From Syntrophobacteraceae bacterium (lineage in GTDB: Bacteria; Desulfobacterota; Syntrophobacteria; Syntrophobacterales; Syntrophobacteraceae), in assembly GCA_025454175.1 (NCBI GenBank), contig JALOOX010000044.1, positions 1 through 51,819 of the forward strand: a stretch of 51,819 bases of DNA, given 5' to 3'. Shown one piece after another: positions 39,595-48,166 of the stretch (within the stretch, counting starts at the first letter, position 1; the number at the start of each line of letters is the position of its first letter). The notes under the pieces are model-generated. The model searched no databases. It saw only the letters and a list, made by a program, of their open reading frames with translations, and was not told where the DNA came from. A program made the position numbers and the translations under genes.

Positions 39595-39830
39595 TCCCAG
39601 TCTCCCTCATGAATCTCTTCAAACACCTTGAGGGATCGTTTGAGCTCGTCCGCCTCGGCGTGGGTCATCCATCCGGCCAGCTCCCGCACCAGCTGCCCCC
39701 GGTTCTTTATCAAGCCAAGCTTTTCGTCGATGGCCTCCAGAATGAAGGCGGACTTGGACTTCCCAGCCCTGGCCGCGGCCTTGCGGATCATTTCATCCTT
39801 CTCGGGGGGTATTCTGAGACTCACAGGCAT
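39591..39830 (-). CDS. Ribbon-helix-helix antitoxin
   Basis: A 79-aa CopG-type DNA-binding antitoxin. The N-terminal beta strand (MPVSLRIPPEKD) and two helices (KAAARAGKSKSAFILEAIDEKL in pieces) form the ribbon-helix-helix dimer; the acidic tail (EADELKRSLKVFEEIHEGDWD) would wrap the toxin. The start is ATG 39830 with GGAGG 8 nt upstream. It is preceded by a well-formed promoter with a palindrome inside it (39862-39890), and followed by a truncated toxin. The intact antitoxin may now act only as a repressor or an anti-toxin for related loci. Confidence 0.75.
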   Translation of the reverse strand: MPVSLRIPPEKDEMIRKAAARAGKSKSAFILEAIDEKLGLIKNRGQLVRELAGWMTHAEADELKRSLKVFEEIHEGDWD

Positions 39831-39861
39831 ATGGAAAGCCTCCATGTATCGCTTTTTACAG

Positions 39862-39890
39862 AATGTATTTCCATGCATGTGAATGGTCAA
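39862..39890 (-). promoter_or_regulatory. Antitoxin promoter with embedded palindromic operator
   Basis: On the minus strand TTGACC (39885-39890) is followed after exactly 17 bp by TACATT (39862-39867): 5 of 6 and 4 of 6 matches. The spacer contains the perfect palindrome CATGCATG at 39872-39879, placed as expected for an autoregulatory ribbon-helix-helix operator. Confidence 0.5.
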
Positions 39891-40270
39891 TGGGATTCGT
39901 TGAGCGATTCGCTGCCGCATTCGCACAAACGGGTTCCCTCGCCGATGTCATACGCTGACTCGGATGCTCAGGATTTCAAGTCGCGGAAAGCGTTAATTTT
40001 CTACTTGATGCCTCGGCGCGGGTTTTCAATCGTGTTGCGCGGAGTGGCACGCCCGGGCATTGCATGACTGTTTGGTGCAAATAGAGTTTATGGTAGACTT
40101 CTCCGCGCGAGCCTCCCATCCATTGGCATAAGCATGCGGAATCCGTCCCGGTTGATATTTTATCCAACAATAACAAGCTTTTAATCTGGTCCATCGGATT
40201 TCTTTTACGGCTCAATCCTCACCACATTGTTATCATCTGCTGATATCGAGCTTTTAGGCTGGAGGGTATC
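39891..40270. other. Intergenic region upstream of the GH63-type gene
   Basis: A 380-bp AT-richer stretch. Apart from the antitoxin promoter at its left edge and GGAGGG at 40261-40266 before the glycosidase start, no gene or clear promoter was recognised. Confidence 0.5.
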
Positions 40271-42979
40271 ATGGAGCCAGAAATAGCTGAGCTCAGGCGG
40301 CTGAGGGAAGCCCGGGAGGGTAATGCCCCCTGGAAGAAGTGGGGCCCGTATCTGAGTGAGCGGCAGTGGGGTACCGTGCGCGAGGATTACAGTGACACGG
40401 GTGATGCCTGGAGTTATTTCACGCACGACCAGGCACGCTCCCGGGCCTACCGTTGGGGAGAGGACGGCCTGGGCGGCATCTGCGACGACAAGCAGCGCTT
40501 GTGCTTTGCCCTGGCCCTCTGGAACGGGCGGGATCCCATCATCAAGGAGCGGCTCTTCGGCCTCACCAATGCCGAGGGCAATCACGGCGAGGATGTCAAA
40601 GAATACTACTTTTATCTCGACAATACCCCGAGCCACGCCTACATGAAATATCTTTACAAGTACCCCCAGGCGGCCTATCCGTATGCCGATCTGGTGGAGA
40701 CGAATCGGAGCCGCAGCCGTCACGAGATGGAGTATGAGCTCATTGACACCGGTATCTTCGATGAGGACCGCTATTTTGACGTTTTTGTGGAGTATGCCCT
40801 GGCTGACCCGGAAGACATCCTTATCCGGATCACCGTCGCCAACCGTGGACCTGACCCTGCCACGGTCCACGTTCTCCCTCATCTGTGGTTCCGCAACACG
40901 TGGTCCTGGTCCGAAGGAGAGCCGCGCCCCGAGGTGAAACGGATTACCGGCCCAGCGGGCTACCAGGTCATCGCTGCCGGCCACCCCCAGCTTGGCGATC
41001 GATTTCTAGCCTGTGAGGCCGAGCCGACGCTTCTCTTCACCGAAAACGAAACCAATCATGAATGCCTCTTCGGCACGCGCAATCGCACCCCGTATGTCAA
41101 AGACGGCATCAACAATTTCCTGGTGCACGGTGAGAGTCAGGCCGTCAATCCCGAGATGACCGGCACCAAGGCTGCGGCACATTATCAGCTCATGGTTCCA
41201 GCCCGAGGCGAGCAGGTCATTCGTCTGCGCTTGACAGCCGAACAGCCGGATGCCGCTGCCTTCGGCCAGGAATTCGACACCACCTTCGAGACCCGCATCC
41301 GGGAGGCGGATGAGCTCTACGCCTCCATCACGCCCACGGCCCTGGATGGAGACCAGGCCCGGGTCCTGCGCCAGGCGCTTGCCGGCATGCTGTGGAGCAA
41401 ACAGTACTATTACTTTGATGCCGACAGATGGCTGGATGAACATGGGGCCGATCCTTTTCGACCGGGCAGCCGTTACGTCCGAAACAAGGAATGGTTCCAT
41501 ATGGTCAATGACCACGTCATATCCATGCCCGACAAGTGGGAGTACCCCTGGTACGCCGCCTGGGACCTGGCCTTCCACACCATTCCCCTCTCCATGTTGG
41601 GGCTCGATTTCTCCAAGGAGCAGTTGTTCCTGATGTTGGAGGAGATTTACCTCCACCCCAGCGGCCAGATTCCTGCTTACGAGTGGAACTTCAGTGACGT
41701 CAACCCGCCGGTGCACGCCTGGGCGACCATTTTTGTCTACAACGCCGAGAGAGAGCAGCGGGGCCAGGGTGACCTGGATTTCCTGAAACAAGCCTTCAGC
41801 AAGCTCATGCTCAATTTCACCTGGTGGGTGAATCGCAAGGATCGTTTTGGAAAGAATATTTTTGAGGGTGGCTTCCTGGGCCTGGACAACATCGGCGTCT
41901 TCGATCGCAGCGCTCCCCTTCCTACTGGAGGCTATCTGGAGCAGGCCGACGGGACCGCCTGGATGGCTTTTTACTGTCAGATGATGATGCAGATCGCCAT
42001 TGAGCTGAGTGGCCACGACCCGAGCTACAAGCCCCTGGTTTCGAAGTTCATCGAGCATTTTCTGTGGATCGGGGCGGCCATGAACCGCCCCGGCGAGGAG
42101 TCCATGTGGGATGACGAGGACGGCTTCTATTATGACCTGTTGCGTCTGCCCGACGGCAGCGCCAGGCGCTTGAAGGTGCGTTCGATGGTCGGCCTGCTGC
42201 CCCTCTGCGCCGTTACCCTGTTCGAGCCCCACATGCGGGATAAGGTTCCGGAGGCCACTGCAAAATTCATGGCGCGCCTGAAACGCATGCCCGAGCTCCT
42301 CGAAGTCATTCATCCAACCGGTGAAGGCCGCCGTGGGGTCGGCGACCGGGGTATCTTCTCTCTCCTGGACCAGACCAGGCTGCGACGTGTCTTGACCCGC
42401 ATGTTGGATGAAACCGAATTCCTGAGTCCTTACGGCATTAGGGCCCTGTCCCGCTATCACCATGAACATCCCTTCGTCTTTCAGGTGCACGGGGAGGAAT
42501 TCCGGGTCCAATACCTTCCGGCGGAGTCCGACTCCGGCCTGTTTGGTGGCAATTCCAACTGGCGGGGCCCCATCTGGCTACCGGTGAACACCTTAATCAT
42601 CCGGGCTTTGATGGGATACTATCTCTACTACGGCGACAATTTCAGAATCGAGTGCCCCACGGGCTCGGGCCAATCGATGAACCTCTTCGAAGTAGCCCGG
42701 GAGATCGGCAATCGCTTGAGCCGCATCTTTCTGCGGGATGAGCGGGGTCGGCGGCCTGTGTATGGCGGGTCGGAGAAGTTTCAGAATGATCCGCATTGGC
42801 GGGATTACATCCTGTTTTACGAGTATTTTCATGGGGACAACGGTGCAGGGCTCGGAGCGTCCCATCAAACCGGCTGGACGGGCATCATCGCGAAAACCCT
42901 CCAAATGTTTGCCTCGCTGGACCCGAAGGATTTCCTGGAGAGCAGCATGGTCGGACCGGTGCTGATGCGCTCACAGTAG
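40271..42979 (+). CDS. GH63/MGH1-like glycoside hydrolase
   Basis: A 902-aa (alpha/alpha)6-barrel glycosidase. The N-terminal half is a beta-sandwich domain (40-330; EDYSDTGDAWSYFTHDQARSRAYRWGEDGLGG in short blocks), followed by the helical barrel with AWDLAFHTIPLSMLGLDFSKEQL, LHPSGQIPAYEWNFSDVNPPVHAW and the late GNSNWRGPIWLPVN motif. The aspartate in AWDLA and a late acidic residue are likely catalytic, as in GH63 processing glucosidase I and bacterial mannosyl/glucosylglycerate hydrolases. Bacterial members of this length may act on glucosylglycerate, trehalose-like or oligosaccharide substrates; which one cannot be read from sequence. No signal peptide, so cytoplasmic. It starts at ATG 40271. 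Confidence 0.88.
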   Translation: MEPEIAELRRLREAREGNAPWKKWGPYLSERQWGTVREDYSDTGDAWSYFTHDQARSRAYRWGEDGLGGICDDKQRLCFALALWNGRDPIIKERLFGLTNAEGNHGEDVKEYYFYLDNTPSHAYMKYLYKYPQAAYPYADLVETNRSRSRHEMEYELIDTGIFDEDRYFDVFVEYALADPEDILIRITVANRGPDPATVHVLPHLWFRNTWSWSEGEPRPEVKRITGPAGYQVIAAGHPQLGDRFLACEAEPTLLFTENETNHECLFGTRNRTPYVKDGINNFLVHGESQAVNPEMTGTKAAAHYQLMVPARGEQVIRLRLTAEQPDAAAFGQEFDTTFETRIREADELYASITPTALDGDQARVLRQALAGMLWSKQYYYFDADRWLDEHGADPFRPGSRYVRNKEWFHMVNDHVISMPDKWEYPWYAAWDLAFHTIPLSMLGLDFSKEQLFLMLEEIYLHPSGQIPAYEWNFSDVNPPVHAWATIFVYNAEREQRGQGDLDFLKQAFSKLMLNFTWWVNRKDRFGKNIFEGGFLGLDNIGVFDRSAPLPTGGYLEQADGTAWMAFYCQMMMQIAIELSGHDPSYKPLVSKFIEHFLWIGAAMNRPGEESMWDDEDGFYYDLLRLPDGSARRLKVRSMVGLLPLCAVTLFEPHMRDKVPEATAKFMARLKRMPELLEVIHPTGEGRRGVGDRGIFSLLDQTRLRRVLTRMLDETEFLSPYGIRALSRYHHEHPFVFQVHGEEFRVQYLPAESDSGLFGGNSNWRGPIWLPVNTLIIRALMGYYLYYGDNFRIECPTGSGQSMNLFEVAREIGNRLSRIFLRDERGRRPVYGGSEKFQNDPHWRDYILFYEYFHGDNGAGLGASHQTGWTGIIAKTLQMFASLDPKDFLESSMVGPVLMRSQ

Positions 42980-43081
42980 GGAGCTGAATGGAATCGGTTT
43001 TGCCGGCGATGCTTCGTGGGAAGCATTCCTTGCCGTGAAACATGGACGAACTTCCACAACTTCTGGAAAAGGAGGCTGATG

Positions 43082-43906
43082 ATGAGGACTCTGACGGGAG
43101 GGGCGCTCATGCTCCTCATGCTTCTCGGAGCGCCGGCCACTCCGGGGTTTGCCCAGACCCAGGGAGAGGTTCAACAACCGGCCGCTTCCGATGCCATGGC
43201 GATCATCAAGCGCATGGCTGAATTCCTGGCAGCGGCTCCGGCGTTGAGGGTGACCGTGCGGGCCGGTTATGACGTGGTTCAGGAATCCGGGCAGAAGGTT
43301 GAGTTCGGCCAGCTTGTCACCTATACGCTCAGGCGGCCGGACCGCTTCAGGGTTGACGGCCAGAGTAGCAGCGGGGAGAAAGGATTCATCCTGTTTGACG
43401 GTAACGAGATCACCGCCATGGGGGCCGACGCGAAGGTCTATGCGGCAACGTCCAAGCCCGGAGCCATTCAGGAGGCGGTTCCTTACATGGTGAGCACCCT
43501 GGAGCTGAATGTTCCGCTGGCCCTTCTCTTCGTCGGGACTGTCGGCCCGGACATGCTCGAAGGCGTGGAGTCCGCGTATTACGTCGAGACCAACTTCCTC
43601 ATGGGGCTGCCGTGCGACCACATCGCCGCTCGCACGGAGACCGTCGATTTCCAGTTGTGGATTTCCCAGGGCGACCGGCCTCTCCCGCAGCGTATCGTGC
43701 TCACCTACAAGGATGAGCCCGGTGAGCCGCAGTTCTGGGGGCAATTCATGGATTGGAGCTTCAACCCGGACGTGTCCGACTCCGTCTTTGCCTTCACGCC
43801 TCCATCAGGAGTCGAAAGGATCCGATTCCTGGCGGAAGTCGAGCGGGAGCTGGAAGCATCCAAGACTGCTCCCAAAGCCTCGGGCAGGAAAGGAGGCAAG
43901 CGATGA
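43082..43906 (+). CDS. Exported DUF2092-like protein
   Basis: A 274-aa periplasmic protein with a signal peptide (1-23, ending GFA) and a LolA/LppX-like half-barrel fold inferred from the strand pattern: TVRAGYDVVQESGQKVEFGQ, YTLRRPDRFRVDG, FILFDGNEIT, KVYAATS. This matches the DUF2092 family, whose role is not established. ATG 43082 is 6 nt after GGAGG; an ATG at 43079 is the alternative. Its stop overlaps the next gene's start (ATGA), so the two products are translationally coupled. The last 20 residues are basic (KASGRKGGKR). Confidence 0.82.
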   Translation: MRTLTGGALMLLMLLGAPATPGFAQTQGEVQQPAASDAMAIIKRMAEFLAAAPALRVTVRAGYDVVQESGQKVEFGQLVTYTLRRPDRFRVDGQSSSGEKGFILFDGNEITAMGADAKVYAATSKPGAIQEAVPYMVSTLELNVPLALLFVGTVGPDMLEGVESAYYVETNFLMGLPCDHIAARTETVDFQLWISQGDRPLPQRIVLTYKDEPGEPQFWGQFMDWSFNPDVSDSVFAFTPPSGVERIRFLAEVERELEASKTAPKASGRKGGKR

Positions 43907-44556
43907 TCCCACGTCCCGTGCTCAAAGCTTTCGCGGTTCAAACCCTTGCCCTCTTTGCCGTGGTGACGATTCTCGGTGACTTCGCCTTCGCCCAGCGCGG
44001 CAGGGGAAAAGGGGGCAAAGGAGGGGGAGCCAAGGTGAGCGGCCGATCCGGCGGGTTCAACCGTCGTGGCCCCGCATCGGGAGGAAACTTCGTTTCGAGG
44101 CCGGGGATGGGGATCAAGCCCACCAGGCCCGGTAGCGCCCTCAGGCCTGGACGACCGGGAAGGCCTGGAGGGGGTGGCCGTCCGGCTTGGGATCGTCCCC
44201 ATCGCCCCGACCGACCGGGACGGCCCGGGGCCATACATCGCCCTGGTGGTGTACACCATCACCACTATTACGACCGTTGGCATCGCAGGGATAGATGGGA
44301 CAGGTGGGAGGAGCGCCGTGACGACTGGCGCAGGTGGCGCAGGCGAGCTGCCGTGGGAGCGGGTATCGCAGCCGGCGCCCTGGCGATCGGAGCGATCGTG
44401 AGCGCGTCCCAGTGGGGCTCCATGGGCTGCGTGCCGGAAGCCATCGTCGTGGGAAGCGTCACCTTGTACCGTTGCGGATCGAACTGGTATGAGCGCGTTT
44501 TCGAGGGGAGCGGCGACGTGACCTATATCGTGGTCAACCCGCCGCCGGGCTACTGA
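43903..44556 (+). CDS. Exported Arg/Gly/His-rich protein with membrane segment
   Basis: A 217-aa protein with a signal peptide (1-30). A low-complexity region rich in Gly, Arg and Pro (30-110) and a histidine cluster (GVHHHHYYDRWHRRD, about 117-131) are followed by a WRRWRRR basic stretch, a hydrophobic helix (AAVGAGIAAGALAIGAIVSA) and a compact C-terminal domain with two cysteines (GCVPEAIV, YRCGSNWYERV, YIVVNPPPGY). It is coupled to the DUF2092-like gene by a 4-nt overlap. The C-terminal part resembles small domains found beside DUF2092 proteins in other proteobacteria. The histidines might bind metal. Confidence 0.75.
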   Translation: MIPRPVLKAFAVQTLALFAVVTILGDFAFAQRGRGKGGKGGGAKVSGRSGGFNRRGPASGGNFVSRPGMGIKPTRPGSALRPGRPGRPGGGGRPAWDRPHRPDRPGRPGAIHRPGGVHHHHYYDRWHRRDRWDRWEERRDDWRRWRRRAAVGAGIAAGALAIGAIVSASQWGSMGCVPEAIVVGSVTLYRCGSNWYERVFEGSGDVTYIVVNPPPGY

Positions 44557-44661
44557 TCGGTGGCTTCCCCGGCCGGCTCATTCAGGATTCTCATTCCTCT
44601 GAATGGGCATCACCTGTCCTGACACTCAACGACTCAAGCTTTGAAAGAAGGTTTACCGCAG

Positions 44662-44683
44662 GGCGGGGGAAGGATCCCCCGCC
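44662..44683 (+). terminator. Candidate terminator hairpin
   Basis: A perfect 8-bp stem, 44662-44669 (GGCGGGGG) with 44676-44683 (CCCCCGCC), loop AAGGAT, about 105 nt after the Arg/Gly-rich gene. Only TT follows, so it is not a classic intrinsic terminator. Confidence 0.4.
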
Positions 44684-44725
44684 TTCCTGGAAGCGGCTTC
44701 GCCCATCAACCGGGCCTCCGCAGTC

Positions 44726-44952
44726 CTATGGCGCCAGTACTCGGAACAGCAAAAACACGTACAGAGCGGAGAAGGCCAATTGACAGATGGCCAGAGGCAC
44801 CCCGTAACGGGCGAAGGTGACGAAGGTCACGGGCTTGCCGTGGGCTGAGCAGATACCGGCCCCCACCACATTGGCCGATGCGCCGATGAGGGTCGCATTC
44901 CCCCCGAGGGTCCCGCTAAAGACTTCCAGAATGACGACAGAAGCCATATCTA
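44726..44952 (-). pseudogene. C-terminal remnant of an ArsB/NhaD-type ion transporter
   Basis: About 72 codons match the end of ArsB/NhaD/SLC13-like permeases: LGGNATLIGASANVV with the paired glycines of the last transport hairpin, then a hydrophilic turn (CSAHGKPVTFVTFARYG) and a last membrane helix (PLAICQLAFSALYVFLLF). The upstream nine or ten transmembrane helices are missing. The open frame continues only into the REP-like repeat at 44953, which marks the break. No function is expected. Confidence 0.65.
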
Positions 44953-44983
44953 GGTCTGTCATGCCGGCGAAACCCGGCATCCA
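44953..44983. repeat. REP-like repeat, half copy
   Basis: TCTGTCATGCCGGCGAAACCCGGCATCCAG-type sequence, with CCGGC and the CATCCAG tail. It belongs with the palindromes at 26303 and 29858 and sits at the break of the transporter remnant. Confidence 0.5.
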
Positions 44984-45314
44984 GGGTACTTATGAAAACG
45001 ATACTTCTCAACCTCAACGAGTATACAAGGCCCTGATGGGCCTGCTCCTAAAGAAGGTCATTGAAAAGCTCGTTGAAAAGGGTTGAGTCGCCAAAACGGG
45101 GGAGAAGCATTCCTCTGCGAAACGACAGGTGAGTTTTCTTCGAATGGCTTTAACAAAAACATACTTACAGAACTGGACAGCAGCAAGTTCTCTGTAAATG
45201 ATTGATACTACATGCTTTCGTCTTTGGGGGTCAGAGTCACAGTGTCAAATTCGAACAGCTTTTCGTGAAATTTCATTTACTTACGCCGCCATGCAACAGC
45301 GATCTGAAAAAAAC
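44984..45314. other. Intergenic region with no recognised gene
   Basis: 331 bp between two gene remnants. Short frames occur but show no ribosome site plus protein character. Base composition is AT-richer than the flanks, consistent with degraded DNA. Confidence 0.45.
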
Positions 45315-45467
45315 TTACTGCTGTCCAGATGCTTTGGCAGGCCCATCTGCCCCCCTGCATTGCGAACGCTCGGCCAATGCCCACATTTCTTGAGAAGTTA
45401 CATCGCCGCACTCCATGCAATTGGTTTTGGGCAGGTGCTTCAGGATTTCCACGACGTTCAGTTTCAT
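45315..45467 (-). pseudogene. Decayed Fe-S domain gene
   Basis: A strong AAAGGAGG lies before ATG 45467. The first 21 residues (MKLNVVEILKHLPKTNCMEC) match the start of small proteins with the 4Fe-4S domain of corrinoid Fe-S/acetyl-CoA synthase subunits (LPKTNCxxCG). After that the frame loses the next cysteines and stops at residue 50. A neighbouring frame carries AFAMQGGRWAC, where the family has 'aFA...G...C', so a frameshift has split the gene. Probably a pseudogene. Confidence 0.5.
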
Positions 45468-45705
45468 GGCTGATTCCTCCTTTCTGGTTGCTGGCTCCGA
45501 GCACTGCTCCCCGCGCGGCAGGAGCCGTTCAGCGAGAGCCGGGCACAGGGCAGCGCGAGACCCGGGGGAAGCGGAGCTGAATAAGGAGTCTCAAGCGGAT
45601 GTTACGGTCGAGCTGTTGCTGGACGCCAATTACAATTCGACACATAAGAGCGTCCACCACTCGCGTGGCGAATTGTACTTCTTATTCTGTGGAGCTGCAC
45701 CAGGC

Positions 45706-46104
45706 TCAGGCGATGGTGTCCGGGGGGGTGACGTTCATGGCCATGAGCTTCTTGCTGGTCTCGAAAATCACTTCCATCTTCCTCGTGGAGATGAGCTTGC
45801 TCACCACGCCCAGCCCGAACTGGGGATGGGCGATGAGGCCCCCCTCCTTGTAGCTGTCCGTGATGAGATAGGTGGGAATACCTTCGCGGCTGGCTTCCAT
45901 GAGCAACTGGCGCCAGTCCTCGTCCGTCTTGGGGCGCGAGACTCCCTTGTAGAGCACCGAGGGCAGTATTTCGTCCTCTTCGCCCTCTTCCATCAGGAGG
46001 TCTTCGTCACCCGCGAAATCCAGCTCGTCGCCCTGGTCAAAACCCAGGTCGCCTTCGTCGTCGTAATCCTGTATCAACTGATCGTCTTCAAGGTTCTTGG
46101 CCAT
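45706..46104 (-). CDS. Acidic protein with Tudor-like C-terminal domain
   Basis: A 132-aa soluble protein. The first 45 residues are strongly acidic (QDYDDEGDLGFDQGDELDF). The C-terminal 45 residues (IAHPQFGLGVVSKLISTRKMEVIF, then KKLMAM) match the 'v.Hp.fG.G.V......k..V.F...gkk.l' pattern of the small beta-barrel found at the end of UvrD/PcrA helicases, which contacts RNA polymerase. The start at ATG 46104 has GGAG upstream. No operon partner on its strand. A regulator of transcription or repair is possible but not shown. Confidence 0.65.
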   Translation of the reverse strand: MAKNLEDDQLIQDYDDEGDLGFDQGDELDFAGDEDLLMEEGEEDEILPSVLYKGVSRPKTDEDWRQLLMEASREGIPTYLITDSYKEGGLIAHPQFGLGVVSKLISTRKMEVIFETSKKLMAMNVTPPDTIA

Positions 46105-46257
46105 TCCCGGTCTCCAATCCGCATTTTGTGCTTTATCTTGAGAAAGGCTCCGTGTATTAAAACTCCGCTCAAAGGTCAAGTATTTTAAAGATTTGAATCG
46201 AGCGGCCGCCGGGGTCCGGCGCGCCGCGAACAAGACTCCCGAGGATAAACACCTGAC

Positions 46258-47187
46258 GTGCTGGAAGTTCTGGCCAACACCATCGTCCCGGTTTTCAGCA
46301 TCATTCTGCTCGGCTACATTTTCAAGCTCAGGGGATTCATCCAGCCCGCCTATTCCCGGACAGCCAACCAGATCGTCTTCTATGTAGCCATACCGGCCAT
46401 GCTTTTCAATGCCCTGGCCAAGGCTCCGTTTCACGAGTACTTCCATGCGGGGGCCGGCCTTTGCCTCCTGTCCACCCTCGTCCTCGTGGCGGCAATGGCC
46501 CTGACCATGGCCACTCTCTTCAACGTGGCCCGCTCCAGCAAGGGGACTTTCCTCCAGGCCAGCTTCCACGGCAACGTGGGCTACATGGCCTACGCCATCG
46601 CCTTCTATGCCCTCGGAGCATCCGAGTTCCCTCGAACGGCCATCCTGAGCAGCTTCCTCATCATCGGCCAGAACGTGCTGGGGACCCTCTCCCTGATGGC
46701 TTTCCAGGCTCGATCCCCCGGCACCAGGCCGTCCATCCTCGAAATCGCCCGCAGCACCGTTCAAAACCCCATCATCATCGCGGTGGCGGCCGGCAGCGCC
46801 GTTTCCGCCCTCTCCATTCCCCTGCCCTCGACTCTCAAAATCGGCCTGGATATCGTGGCCGGCATGGCGCTTCCCACCGCACTCCTCCTCATCGGCGCCA
46901 GCCTCTCGTTCCACTCCCTCCATTCCATGGCCAGGCTGATCGCCGAAATCGGCATGCTCAAACTGGCCTGCATGCCCACCATCGGGTATCTCCTCATGAG
47001 CTGGGCCGCGGTGCCCGAGGCGCTGATCCTTCCCGGGGTCATCCTGCTGGCCTCGCCGCCGGCCACGGTGGCCTACGTGATGGCGGCGGAACTGGGGGGC
47101 GACGTGGAGCTGGCCGCATCGAGCATATCGGTGCTGACTCTGCTCTCGGCCTGCTCGTACAGCCTGATTCTCTGGATCTTCGTCTAG
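46258..47187 (+). CDS. AEC family permease
   Basis: A 309-aa inner-membrane protein of the auxin efflux carrier (AEC/MdcF-like) family with about ten transmembrane helices. Family marks are an N-terminal VFSIILLGYIFKLRG, the NQIVFYVAIPAMLFNALA helix after it, the FHGNVGYMAYAI break, and PTALLLIGASLSF in the second half. Bacterial members carry malonate, malate or other anions, but the substrate is unknown here. The start is GTG 46258 behind GAGGA. It ends in a CTAG shared with the convergent ubiA stop codon. Confidence 0.88.
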   Translation: MLEVLANTIVPVFSIILLGYIFKLRGFIQPAYSRTANQIVFYVAIPAMLFNALAKAPFHEYFHAGAGLCLLSTLVLVAAMALTMATLFNVARSSKGTFLQASFHGNVGYMAYAIAFYALGASEFPRTAILSSFLIIGQNVLGTLSLMAFQARSPGTRPSILEIARSTVQNPIIIAVAAGSAVSALSIPLPSTLKIGLDIVAGMALPTALLLIGASLSFHSLHSMARLIAEIGMLKLACMPTIGYLLMSWAAVPEALILPGVILLASPPATVAYVMAAELGGDVELAASSISVLTLLSACSYSLILWIFV

Positions 47188-48134
47188 CCGAGCCGCGCCA
47201 AAATCGCGCTGACCAGGACCACCAGGAAGAGCGCCAGAGGGTAGGTGCTCGCCCGGTTGAACAGGGAGGATGCGGATGCGGCATCGCGACGGGTTTTGAG
47301 CCTCCGGACCGGGTGAAGGAGCAGCAGCCCCCCGGCGCCAATGGCTCCCAGCAGGTAGGCGGGGCTCAAACGGGCGGGGGTGATCCAGTAAAGCGCCAGG
47401 CTCAGCAGCACGGAAGCGGCGAGGGCGGCCACGATGATGCGCAGGGAGACGTCCACGCCGAATCGGACGGGGATGGTATCGGTTTGCAGCTCCTGGTCTT
47501 CCTTCATGTCGGCCCAGTCGTTGGGGATGTTCTGCCCTCCGATCTCCCACGCAAAAAGCCACAGGAAGAAGACCAGCACGAAAAGAGGGGAGGGCTCCGG
47601 AGCCACCGCAAAAATGGCCGCCAGCCCGCCCGCCGTCTTCACGACACCGCTCACCACGGTTCGAAGATAGCTCACCCGGAGCATGAGGCAGTAAACCGCC
47701 TCGGCCGCGCAGCCGCCCATGAAGATGAGCGCGCACACAGGGTTCAGCAGGTAAGCTCCGGCGAGAGCCACCGCCCCCCAGAAAACGGTCCAGGCGATCC
47801 CCTCTCTCAGGCTGAGCAGCCCCTGGGCCATGGGATGCCTCGCACAGACGGCATCCAGATCTCCTCCCGCATCGGGCAGCCCGCAGTGCCGAACCTTCTC
47901 CCGGTCCACCCGGTAATCCACCACATCATTCAGGGCGTAGACCGCCGTGTAGCCCGCAAAAGCCGTCAGGATTCCGAGCAGAACCACGGGGAGCGGCGGA
48001 ACGGTCCCGAGATACAACAGGGCCGCCAGGGCAGGCGTGGCCATGTCCAGGACGCCATGGGGAGTGCGCGAAAGGGCCATGAAGAGCTTGAGACGGGAAA
48101 TCCCCGGGTCGCCGAGAACGCTCGTGGTGCTCAA
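47184..48134 (-). CDS. ubiA: UbiA-family prenyltransferase
   Basis: A 316-aa integral membrane enzyme that transfers an isoprenoid chain to an aromatic or other acceptor. The two aspartate-rich motifs are NDVVD (69-73, with YRVDREK after it) and NDWAD (205-209, with MKED). About eight hydrophobic helices follow. The start is TTG 48134, with AGGAGG exactly 6 nt upstream; longer frames overlap fumC. It is the last gene of the sdh-fumC run, so a quinone-related role is attractive, but menaquinone, haem or other UbiA products are equally possible. The leader holds heptanucleotide tract 4. Confidence 0.85.
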   Translation of the reverse strand: MSTTSVLGDPGISRLKLFMALSRTPHGVLDMATPALAALLYLGTVPPLPVVLLGILTAFAGYTAVYALNDVVDYRVDREKVRHCGLPDAGGDLDAVCARHPMAQGLLSLREGIAWTVFWGAVALAGAYLLNPVCALIFMGGCAAEAVYCLMLRVSYLRTVVSGVVKTAGGLAAIFAVAPEPSPLFVLVFFLWLFAWEIGGQNIPNDWADMKEDQELQTDTIPVRFGVDVSLRIIVAALAASVLLSLALYWITPARLSPAYLLGAIGAGGLLLLHPVRRLKTRRDAASASSLFNRASTYPLALFLVVLVSAILARLG

Positions 48135-48166
48135 GTCAAACCTCCTGGAAGGCGAAAGGTTGTTTA

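Noticed and set aside
45560..45700. Inverted repeat around GCCAATTACAATTCG and GTGGCGAATTGTAC
   Set aside because: The pairing is too broken to support an element or operator call.
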